A stretch of 6,990 nucleotides of DNA from an uncultured Clostridium sp. (GTDB lineage: Bacteria; Bacillota; Clostridia; TANB77; CAG-508). Within the stretch, counting starts at the first letter, position 1; each line of letters opens with the position of its first letter. The stretch lies in the NCBI GenBank assembly GCA_946498265.1, contig CAMMNR010000094.1, positions 1 to 6,990 of the forward strand. The letters run 5' to 3'. The position numbers were made by a program, and so were the translations under genes. The notes beneath the pieces are model-generated. The model made no database searches and had not been told where the DNA came from. It saw only the letters and a list, made by a program, of their open reading frames with translations. Shown here one piece after another: positions 1 to 5,999 of the stretch.

Positions 1-2132
1 AACAATACGCAATAAAAACTGGTAATCATCCTGCTGAATTTACACAAAATAATATTGCCACATTTAAAAAGCAATTAAAAATGCTTGGACTTTCTTTTGA
101 TTGGGATAAAGAAATTTCAACTTGTGACCCTAATTTCTATAAATGGACACAATGGATTTTTAAACAATTATATAATGATGGCTTAGCTAAATTAATTGAA
201 ATGCCAGTTAACTGGTGTGAAGGATTGGGTTGTGTTCTATCAAATGACGAAGTTATAGATGGAAAAAGTGAAAGAGGTGGATTCCCTGTTGTTCGTAAAA
301 ATATGAAACAATGGGTTCTAGATATTCCTAAATATGCTGATATTTTATTAGATGGCTTAGATGAAATAGATTGGCCTGAATCTACTAAAGAAATTCAAAG
401 AAATTGGATAGGAAAATCAGAAGGTGCAGAAGTTACATTTAAAGTTTATGGTTCTGATGATTTAGAATTTACAGTATTTACAACTAGACCAGATACTTTA
501 TTTGGAGCTACATATTGTGTTTTAGCACCTGAACTTGATTTAGTAAATAAAATTACAACTGATGCTCAAAAAGATGAAATTGAAAAATATAAAATTGATG
601 CTGCCTCTAAATCTGATTTGGAAAGAACAGAATTAAATAAAGACAAGACAGGTGTATTTACAGGAAGTTATGCTATCAATCCTGTTAATGGCAAAAAAAT
701 TCCTATATGGATTTCTGATTATGTTCTTTCTACTTATGGCACTGGTTGTATTATGGCAGTTCCTGCTCATGACCAAAGAGATTATGAATTTGCTTCAAAA
801 TTTGGTATTGAAATTATACCAGTTTTAGAAGGAGGAGATATCTCTAAAGAACCATTTGTTGAAGACGGAAAACACATCAACTCAGAATTTTTAGATGGAC
901 TAAATAAAGAAGATGCTATTTCTAAAATGATTAAATACTTAGAAGATAATCATATAGGTAAAAAGAAAACTAATTATAAACTTCGTGAATGGATTTTTGC
1001 AAGACAACGTTATTGGGGAGAACCAATTCCAATAGTATTTTTAGATGATGAAATGAGAGCATTGGCTGATGAAGACTTACCTTTAGTATTACCAGAACTA
1101 GAAGATTATGCCCCATCAAAGACAGGAGCATCTCCATTAGATAAAGCTACTGACTGGGTTAATACAACATTTGAAGGAAAACCAGCAAAAAGAGAAACAA
1201 GTACAATGCCCGGTTCTGCTGGTTCTAGTTGGTATTTCTTAAGATATATAGATCCTAAAAATGATGATGAATTTGCTAATAAAAAACTACTTGAATACTG
1301 GATGCCAGTTGATTTATATGTTGGAGGTCCAGAACATGCTGTAGGACATCTTCTATATTCAAGATTTTGGAATCATTATTTATATAATAAAGGTTATGTT
1401 CCTGTAAAAGAACCATTTGCTAAACTTCGTCATCAAGGTATGATTTTAGGAACTAACGGAGAAAAAATGAGTAAATCTAAAGGTAATGTAATAAATCCTG
1501 ATGATATGGTAAAACAATATGGTGCAGATAGTCTAAGAATGTATGAAATGTTTATGGGCCCTATCGACAGTGCCAAACCTTGGGATCCAAATGGAATTGA
1601 AGGAACTAAAAAATTCTTAGACAGAGTTTGGAGATTATACACTGAATCAGATAAAATTCAAGATAAAGAAAATGCAAATCTAGAAAGAGATTATCATTAC
1701 ACTGTAAAAAAAGTAACAAATGATTATGAAACTATGAATTTCAATACTGCAATATCTCAAATGATGATTTTTATAAATAATGTTTATAAAGAATACATCT
1801 TCCCTAAAGAATATGCAGAAGAATTTTTGAAATTACTAAATCCTGTAGCTCCTCATATTACTGAAGAACTATGGAATATGTTAGGTCATAATAATACTAT
1901 AGCATATGAAAAATGGCCAACATATGATGAAAGTAAAACAGTTTCTAATCAAATTACTTTACCAATTCAATTTAATGGTAAATTGAAAGGTACTATAAGT
2001 ATTAGCGTTGATGAAGATGAAAGTTCTGTAAAACAAAAAGTTCATGAAGCTATAGATTCTAAATTAGAAGGAAAAACTATTGTTAAAGAAATTTATGTAA
2101 AAAATAAAATTTACAATATTGTTGTTAAATAG
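1..2132 (+). CDS. leuS: Leucyl-tRNA synthetase, 5'-truncated by the window edge
   Basis: Class I aminoacyl-tRNA synthetase that charges tRNA-Leu with leucine in the cytoplasm. The reading frame is open from base 3 (the first two bases finish an earlier codon) and gives 709 visible residues; bacterial LeuRS is about 800-870 residues, so roughly 95-100 N-terminal residues, including the HIGH motif, lie outside. The ATG at base 81 is internal, because recognisable LeuRS sequence (QYAIKTGNHPAEFT) precedes it. Visible landmarks in order: WTQWIF and PVNWC of the catalytic core; the CP1 editing domain with the threonine-rich TTRPDTLFGATY and the editing-site MAVPAHDQRDYEF (around 753-790); REWIFARQRYWGEPIPI; DLYVGGPEHAVGHLLYSRF; the KMSKS ATP-binding loop at 1464-1478; then the anticodon-binding helical domain and a C-terminal domain ending NIVVK, the normal family end. 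The stop is TAG at 2130-2132 and a large palindrome begins at the next base. Identification is secure. Confidence 0.98.
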   Translation, partial: QYAIKTGNHPAEFTQNNIATFKKQLKMLGLSFDWDKEISTCDPNFYKWTQWIFKQLYNDGLAKLIEMPVNWCEGLGCVLSNDEVIDGKSERGGFPVVRKNMKQWVLDIPKYADILLDGLDEIDWPESTKEIQRNWIGKSEGAEVTFKVYGSDDLEFTVFTTRPDTLFGATYCVLAPELDLVNKITTDAQKDEIEKYKIDAASKSDLERTELNKDKTGVFTGSYAINPVNGKKIPIWISDYVLSTYGTGCIMAVPAHDQRDYEFASKFGIEIIPVLEGGDISKEPFVEDGKHINSEFLDGLNKEDAISKMIKYLEDNHIGKKKTNYKLREWIFARQRYWGEPIPIVFLDDEMRALADEDLPLVLPELEDYAPSKTGASPLDKATDWVNTTFEGKPAKRETSTMPGSAGSSWYFLRYIDPKNDDEFANKKLLEYWMPVDLYVGGPEHAVGHLLYSRFWNHYLYNKGYVPVKEPFAKLRHQGMILGTNGEKMSKSKGNVINPDDMVKQYGADSLRMYEMFMGPIDSAKPWDPNGIEGTKKFLDRVWRLYTESDKIQDKENANLERDYHYTVKKVTNDYETMNFNTAISQMMIFINNVYKEYIFPKEYAEEFLKLLNPVAPHITEELWNMLGHNNTIAYEKWPTYDESKTVSNQITLPIQFNGKLKGTISISVDEDESSVKQKVHEAIDSKLEGKTIVKEIYVKNKIYNIVVK

Positions 2133-2495
2133 AGGGGACGTTCCTTTAATCCCTAAAATTGGGGAACAAAGGGACGGACCTTTTTTACTATTTTGGGGAC
2201 GCGTCCAAAAAGGGAATTTTCAATTTATACTAGTCATATTTTAATTTTTATAAAAATTCTCAGCCTAAAAAAACAGAGGTATTATATATAAATTTTATTA
2301 ATTACGAATGTGAATGTAAGAATATTATAAATTCTAAAATTTATATATAATACCTCTGTTTAATTATCGTAAAAAATATTTAAAAGTGAAATATCAAATT
2401 TTTATAAAAATCTCCCTTTTTGGACGCGTCCCCAAAATGGTAAAGAATGTCCGTCCCTTTGTTCCCGAATTTTAGGGATTAAAGGAACGTCCCCT
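2133..2495. repeat. Large nested palindromic element (REP/MITE-like) between leuS and the HExxH gene
   Basis: The outer arms are 2133-2215 and 2413-2495, 83 bases each, pairing with 4 mismatches and no gaps. They are much richer in G+C than the surroundings and contain repeated GGGACG-type cores: GGGGACG at 2134, GGGACGG at 2170, GGGGACGCGTCC at 2195, and their complements in the right arm. Each arm also holds the self-complementary decamer GGACGCGTCC (2197-2206 and 2422-2431). The interior (2216-2412) is AT-rich and contains a separate 27-bp stem. A 15-base copy of AATTTTTATAAAAAT lies on each side (2243-2257, 2397-2411). No plausible ORF is present. The right end (2495) stops about 35 bases before the next gene's -35 box. 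I see no clear target-site duplication. It resembles a non-autonomous mobile palindrome; as RNA it would fold into one very long hairpin and could act as a transcription barrier. The structure is seen directly; mobility and function are inference. Confidence 0.9.
2271..2361. terminator. Inner perfect 27-bp inverted repeat; possible terminator, mainly for the minus strand
   Basis: The arms 2271-2297 and 2335-2361 are perfectly complementary over 27 bases, with a 37-base loop. The GC-richer base of the stem reads CAGAGG/CCTCTG and the rest is almost pure A/T. Read on the minus strand, the stem is followed directly by a run of seven T, as in an intrinsic terminator; on the plus strand it is followed only by TTTAATTA. 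It is nested inside the larger palindrome but is not symmetric with it (55 bases separate inner and outer arms on the left, 51 on the right, unrelated in sequence). It could be a terminator or a second, independent AT-rich mobile palindrome. Structure is certain; role is uncertain. Confidence 0.5.
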
Positions 2496-2498
2496 ATT

Positions 2499-2514
2499 GT
2501 TACAAAAATGTAAC
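2499..2514. promoter_or_regulatory. Operator-like palindrome upstream of the HExxH-gene promoter
   Basis: GTTACA and TGTAAC form a perfect 6-bp inverted repeat separated by AAAA. It lies just outside the large palindrome and 15 bases upstream of the -35 hexamer at 2530. The size and spacing would suit a dimeric DNA-binding regulator, but a 6-bp palindrome in AT-rich DNA can arise by chance and I recognise no specific regulator site. Confidence 0.3.
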
Positions 2515-2529
2515 TAATATTTAATACTT

Positions 2530-2563
2530 TTGAAATACATTAATCTACTTTTTATAGTATAAT
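2530..2563 (+). promoter_or_regulatory. Sigma-A-type promoter for the HExxH gene
   Basis: TTGAAA at 2530-2535 and TATAGT at 2553-2558 are separated by exactly 17 bases. A perfect TATAAT at 2558-2563 overlaps the end of that -10 but would be 22 bases from the same -35 and has no good -35 of its own. Transcription would begin around 2565-2570, giving a leader of about 30 bases that contains the AAGGAG ribosome binding site. The promoter lies outside the upstream palindrome, so the gene does not depend on readthrough from leuS. Confidence 0.65.
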
Positions 2564-2600
2564 ATATGATGAAATATAATATATATTAAGGAGATTTTTG

Positions 2601-3704
2601 ATGAGTATAGAATCAGATTTAAAAAAAGATGGAATAGAAGTTATCGGACCATTAGATACTTTAAAAATTAATTCTTTAGCAAGAAATATATCTATAAAAC
2701 TATGTGAGACTTTTCCAAATTTTGGTCTAAACCAGAATGAACTTTTTATAAAATTATCAAGATTAAATATGTATAGAGCTAAAATGCCTGATGGAATGGC
2801 TGAAGCTAACTATTTTTATAAAAATGAGTCTATATATTTTAATGAACACATACCTGAAGAAGATATTGAAGAGTTTGCTATACATGAATGCATACATTAT
2901 ATTCAAGAAGTTAAAGACAAGCATAATTATTTAATAAGAATGGGGCTTTGTGATTATACAGAGTTTAAAACTTATGGCTTGGGATTAAATGAAGCAGCTG
3001 TTCAATTGATGTCTTCAAAAATAAATGCAATTCCTAAAGAATATGTAAAATATTTTGGAATTAGTTTTGAAACTACTAGCCCTTCATATTACCCTTTGGA
3101 ATGTTGTTTAGTTAATCAATTGGCTTATTTTACTGGAGAAGATGTTTTGTTTGAAAGTACTATAAATAGCAATGATAATTTTAAAATTAAATTATCTGAA
3201 ATTATCTCTCCTAAGGCTTTTACGGCTATTCAAAATGCTATTGACGAAATATTATTAGATGAAGAAAATATTATAAAACTTAATAATAAAATAGCTGAAG
3301 TTGATGATAGAAATAAAAAAATTGATGGTATGGTTCAAAAAATAGATGAATTGAAAAATGAAATAACTTTGACTTTTTTGAGAACACAAAACTTGATTAT
3401 TTCTAGTTATTTTGATAGAACTTTTAATGATATAACCAACTTGGAACAAGTTGAAAATTATAGAAAGAAATTATATAATTTTAAAGATTATTTAGGATTT
3501 GCAGAAGGTTATACTTTCTTTAATGATTACTATGTTCAAAAAATGAATGAACTAGAAAATAAATATAATGCTATAGAAAATGGCGAAGTTGAACTTGCAT
3601 TAAAACTCATTACTAAAAAAGAAAATAAACTAATTGCACTATTTAAAGCTATTAAAAAATTAATCTTTGGTGAGAAAACTCAAAAAGATAGTGATTTAGC
3701 TTAG
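2601..3704 (+). CDS. Putative cytosolic zinc metallopeptidase-like protein (HExxH) with coiled-coil region; unknown family
   Basis: I do not recognise this 367-residue protein by name. The start is ATG 2601, with AAGGAGA at 2588-2594 six bases upstream; an in-frame TTG directly before it is less likely. The sequence shows HECIH at residues 95-99, an HExxH zinc-binding and catalytic signature in a likely helix (EEFAIHECIHYIQE), and a later NEAAVQL with Glu131, placed as the third zinc ligand in gluzincin-type peptidases (HExxH...E). Residues about 213-255 are rich in E/K/N/D with spaced I/L and look like a coiled coil. The C-terminal ~35 residues are lysine-rich and amphipathic (LIALFKAIKKLIFG), possibly a surface-membrane or partner contact. 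There is no signal peptide or transmembrane helix, so it should be cytosolic. It has its own promoter and converges on the GltD-like gene, so the neighbours do not indicate a substrate. That it is a peptidase is inferred from the motif only. Confidence 0.85.
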   Translation: MSIESDLKKDGIEVIGPLDTLKINSLARNISIKLCETFPNFGLNQNELFIKLSRLNMYRAKMPDGMAEANYFYKNESIYFNEHIPEEDIEEFAIHECIHYIQEVKDKHNYLIRMGLCDYTEFKTYGLGLNEAAVQLMSSKINAIPKEYVKYFGISFETTSPSYYPLECCLVNQLAYFTGEDVLFESTINSNDNFKIKLSEIISPKAFTAIQNAIDEILLDEENIIKLNNKIAEVDDRNKKIDGMVQKIDELKNEITLTFLRTQNLIISSYFDRTFNDITNLEQVENYRKKLYNFKDYLGFAEGYTFFNDYYVQKMNELENKYNAIENGEVELALKLITKKENKLIALFKAIKKLIFGEKTQKDSDLA

Positions 3705-3748
3705 TAAAATTTGATATTATATTCTAATTTATTTAAATATAAAAATTT

Positions 3749-3810
3749 AAAGGTAGTTATAATAAAAAGCCGTATTTAGAATAAATTTGACTTTTACTAT
3801 AACTACCTTT
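3749..3810. terminator. Hairpin in the convergent intergenic region; possible bidirectional terminator
   Basis: AAAGGTAGTTATA at 3749-3761 pairs perfectly with TATAACTACCTTT at 3798-3810, and pairing continues for about five more A/T pairs after one mismatch. It lies between two genes that face each other, where a shared terminator is expected. On the minus strand the stem is followed by TTTAAATTTTTATATT, a loose T-rich tract; on the plus strand there is no T run. The stem is GC-poor and lies 129 bases past the GltD-like stop codon, so the terminator role is tentative. The rest of 3705-3939 is AT-rich with no ORF or other signal that I can support. Confidence 0.4.
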
Positions 3811-3939
3811 AGATATTATACTTTCGTCTGCAACATAACTATCTTAAGTATTGATTTTCATATTTAATTTAACAAAATTATATTATTTATCAATTTTTAT
3901 ATTTTTTCAGTTCTAACTATATTTCTTTTTCTTATAGTA

Positions 3940-5214
3940 TTAATTTAAGTTTTCTAAAATACTTTTAGCAGATTCTCTACCTGATTTTGCTGCCCAAGCT
4001 ACAGTTCCTTTTTCTCCTGCTAAATCTCCTCCAGAATAAATTTTAGGATTTGATGTCTGGTATTTTTCATTTATTTTTACATTTCCCCATTTATTTAATT
4101 CTAATCCAAGATTTGATACAAAATCTTCTGGTTTTGAACCAAGAGCCATAACAATATAGTCGATATCTTCTACATAATTACTATTTTCTATATTTACTGG
4201 AACTAATCTACTTTCTCCTTCTTTTTCTACAAGTTCAGTTTTTATTAATTCCATTTTCTGAACTTTTTCATTTCCTAAAACTTTTACAATATTATGTTTA
4301 AATAAAAATTCTACTCCTTCATTTATTGCATCTTCAATTTCCTTATTTTCTGCTGGCATTTGTTCTCTAGCTCTTCTATAAACTACTTTTACCTTATCTG
4401 CACCTAATCTTTTTATAGTTCTAGCACAGTCCATTGCTACATTTCCACCACCTATTACAGCTACCTTTTTTCCTTTGTATGATGGATGTAAATTATATTC
4501 TAATAGTTCATTTCCTCCATATACACCGTCTAAATCTTCTCCTTCTATTCCCATTCTAGAAGATTTATTTGCTCCAATAGATAAAAATATAGCATCATAT
4601 TTTTGCTCTAAATCTTTTAATTTCAAATTTTTTCCCAATTCTTGATTATATTTTACATTTATACCTAAATTTAATATCTGGCTTACTGTTTCTTTTACTA
4701 TTTCTTTTGGAAGTCTAAAATCAGGTATACCATACATTAAAAGTCCACCTAAATAATCATATTTCTCATATATAGTTACATTTACTCCATTTCTTGCTAA
4801 AAAAGCAGAACATGTTAATCCTGCTGGACCTCCACCAATAATAGCAACTTTTTTATCAGAATTAGTGTTGTTTTGCACAATCTCATTTTTATAACACTCT
4901 AATAAAGTATGTTTTTCTTCTAATATTGCTTTATCAAAAACAAATGCTTCTAGTTCTCCTATCGATACTGGCTCTCCTTTTATTCCTCTAACACAAGAAC
5001 CTTGACATTGTTTTTCATGTGGACATATTCTACCACAAACGCCTTGTAATACTGTAGTTTCTGATAATACTTTATATGCTTCAAAATATTTTTCTTCTTT
5101 TACTAGTTTTATAAATTCAGGTATATTATTATTTAATGGGCATCCTTTCAAAGAACATGGCTTTACTTTACAATTTAAACAATAATTTGCTTTTTCTTTT
5201 ATTTCATCTAACAT
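3940..5214 (-). CDS. GltD-like NAD(P)H-dependent Fe-S/FAD oxidoreductase (glutamate synthase small-subunit family)
   Basis: This 424-residue flavoprotein belongs to the family that passes electrons between NAD(P)H and Fe-S clusters through FAD, as the small subunit of NADPH-glutamate synthase does. The N-terminal domain has two cysteine groups for 4Fe-4S clusters: C12, C15, C20, C25 (CLNC...PC...GCP) and C60, C64, C70, C74 (CGRICPHEKQC..SC). A first Rossmann motif, GGGPAG at 127-132, binds FAD. LGGLLMYGIPDFRLP (155-169) is a family hallmark. A second motif, GGGNVA at 255-260, followed by VYRRAREQMPA (278-288), fits NADP(H) binding, and the C-terminal SGGDLAGEKGTVAWA closes the FAD site. Start ATG 5214 has GGAGG at 5225-5229 ten bases upstream. 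At 424 residues it is somewhat shorter than typical GltD (about 470). No large glutamate synthase subunit is nearby, so glutamate synthase, PreT-type pyrimidine reductase, or NfnB/SudA-like roles all remain possible. Family is sure; substrate is not. Confidence 0.93.
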   Translation of the reverse strand: MLDEIKEKANYCLNCKVKPCSLKGCPLNNNIPEFIKLVKEEKYFEAYKVLSETTVLQGVCGRICPHEKQCQGSCVRGIKGEPVSIGELEAFVFDKAILEEKHTLLECYKNEIVQNNTNSDKKVAIIGGGPAGLTCSAFLARNGVNVTIYEKYDYLGGLLMYGIPDFRLPKEIVKETVSQILNLGINVKYNQELGKNLKLKDLEQKYDAIFLSIGANKSSRMGIEGEDLDGVYGGNELLEYNLHPSYKGKKVAVIGGGNVAMDCARTIKRLGADKVKVVYRRAREQMPAENKEIEDAINEGVEFLFKHNIVKVLGNEKVQKMELIKTELVEKEGESRLVPVNIENSNYVEDIDYIVMALGSKPEDFVSNLGLELNKWGNVKINEKYQTSNPKIYSGGDLAGEKGTVAWAAKSGRESAKSILENLN

Positions 5215-5235
5215 TTCAATATAACCTCCATTACA

Positions 5236-5264
5236 TTTATACTAGTTTTCTCTTTCTCTGTCAA
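5236..5264 (-). promoter_or_regulatory. Strong sigma-A-type promoter (P1) for the GltD-like gene
   Basis: On the minus strand TTGACA (5264-5259, perfect consensus) and TATAAA (5241-5236, 5 of 6) are separated by exactly 17 bases. Initiation would fall near base 5229, which is the first base of the GGAGG ribosome binding site, so the leader would be only about 15 bases. That is unusually short but compatible with translation. The promoter implies that the gene can be expressed separately from the upstream glycosylase and peptidase genes. Confidence 0.7.
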
Positions 5265-5282
5265 TTGATTTGACTTCTTTGT

Positions 5283-5310
5283 ATAATAAACTTTTTAGAT
5301 AAAAAATCAA
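5283..5310 (-). promoter_or_regulatory. Second, weaker promoter candidate (P2) for the GltD-like gene
   Basis: On the minus strand TTGATT (5310-5305) and TATTAT (5288-5283) are separated by 16 bases. Transcription would begin near 5276 and give a leader of about 60 bases, placing the ribosome binding site more conventionally. The match is weaker than that of P1 and such boxes are common in AT-rich DNA. Confidence 0.35.
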
Positions 5311-5322
5311 ATAATATAAATC

Positions 5323-5878
5323 CTATTCATCATTAAATTGATTCATTACTAGTTGTAAATCTTTTATAAAATCAATTTTTTTTGTTTCATCTCTAAGTAA
5401 AGCTGCTGGATGCCATGTTGGCATATATTTTATTCCCTTCTTCTCTACCCATTTTCCTCTTGATGATGTAATACCGTATTCTTTTCCTAAAATATTTTTT
5501 AGGGCTACACTTCCTAATAATACTATAATTTTAGGTTTAACTAAAATCACTTGATTTCTTAAATAATTCATACATGCTTCACATTCATCATTTTCAGGAT
5601 TTCTATTTGCTGGTGGTCGACATTTTACTATATTTGCTATATAAACGTTTTCTCTATCTATACCAACTGTTTGGAATGCCAAATTCATTAATTTTCCTGC
5701 TCTTCCAACAAAAGGTTCTCCGCAACCTATCTTCATCTGCTCCAGGTCCTTCACCAATAAACATTAAATCCGCTTCTTTATTACCTGTCCCAAACACAAT
5801 ATTTTGTCTTGTTTTATATAACTTACATTTATTACAACCTATAATTGACTTTTCTAAATCTTCCCAATTATCAAACAT
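5323..5878 (-). pseudogene. Type-4 (Fe-S) uracil-DNA glycosylase interrupted by a one-base frameshift
   Basis: Family-4 uracil-DNA glycosylases remove uracil from DNA as the first step of base-excision repair. The start is ATG 5878, with AGGAG at 5887-5891 eight bases upstream. The first frame encodes MFDNWEDLEK... to GEGPGADEDRL; the next frame continues exactly where the family should, with GEPFVGRAGKL. Between the DR codons and the GEP codons there are four bases (GCAA on the plus strand, 5722-5725) where three are expected. Removing one base restores a 184-residue protein with every hallmark: Fe-S cysteines C15, C18, C86, C102; motif GEGPGADED 42-50; FVGRAGKL; KCRPPANRNP; and HPAALLR 156-162. 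Without correction the product ends at 5654, after 74 residues. All other conserved sites are intact, so this is either a very recent mutation or a sequence/assembly error. It probably forms an operon with the S66 peptidase gene 87 bases upstream. Confidence 0.88.
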
Positions 5879-5895
5879 ATCTATTACTCCTATTT

Positions 5896-5999
5896 TGTGC
5901 CAAAGGGGAAGGGCTATTTTGGCACATTTTTTATAATTCTTTTTTATTCATATCTTTTTTATAATTTAAGTGTGCCAAAATAGCCCGTCCCCTTTGGCA
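5896..5999. repeat. Paired inverted repeat (BIME-like REP doublet) at the S66 peptidase/glycosylase junction
   Basis: The arms 5898-5926 and 5971-5999 are 29 bases each and complementary with one mismatch (5910 against 5987). Each arm is also a hairpin by itself: TGTGCCAAA 5896-5904 pairs with TTTGGCACA 5918-5926, and TGCCAAA/TTTGGCA frames the right arm. The right arm carries the complement of GGGGACGGG, linking it to the other GC-rich repeats here. The AT-rich loop contains a 12-base direct repeat, TTTTTTATAATT (5927-5938, 5955-5966). The right arm overlaps the last ten codons of the S66 peptidase gene; the left arm ends four bases before the glycosylase ribosome binding site. In a shared transcript this would be a strong structure that could affect 3'-end stability or downstream translation. 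Confidence 0.9.

Noticed and set aside
1433..1642. 69-codon minus-strand ORF inside leuS
   Set aside because: Antisense to a strongly conserved synthetase region, no ribosome binding site and no recognisable protein features.
81..2132. Reading leuS as a complete gene starting at ATG 81
   Set aside because: Typical LeuRS sequence is encoded in frame before base 81 and the HIGH region is missing, so the gene is truncated by the window edge.
2133..2495. CRISPR array or riboswitch in the large gene-free region
   Set aside because: There is one inverted pair rather than evenly spaced direct repeats, and no riboswitch or T-box core is recognisable; the region follows leuS rather than leading a biosynthetic gene.
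2133..2495. Target-site duplication flanking the large palindrome
   Set aside because: ATTGTT occurs on both sides, but on the left it is 11 or more bases away from the element edge, so it is not a convincing duplication.
2598..2600. TTG start codon for the HExxH gene
   Set aside because: The ATG at 2601 directly follows and is well spaced from AAGGAGA.
3255..3449. 64-codon minus-strand ORF inside the HExxH gene
   Set aside because: Low-complexity, F/I/N-rich translation of AT-rich antisense sequence; a shadow of the real gene.
3916..3938. ACTATA/TATAGT hairpin just after the GltD-like stop codon
   Set aside because: Only six A/T-rich pairs with an 11-base loop; too weak for a terminator and expected by chance.
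5715..5740. Programmed ribosomal frameshift in the glycosylase gene
   Set aside because: A +1 shift would be needed, but there is no slippery run, no nearby stop codon in the first frame and no stimulatory structure; such shifting is not known for this family.
5323..5757. Separate 144-codon gene starting at TTG 5757
   Set aside because: Its first residues are out-of-frame sequence overlapping the GEGPGADED motif; the true homology begins only after the frameshift, so it is the second half of the broken glycosylase.
5574..5936. 120-codon plus-strand ORF across the glycosylase gene
   Set aside because: Antisense to conserved glycosylase motifs and running through the palindromic repeat; hydrophobic shadow translation.
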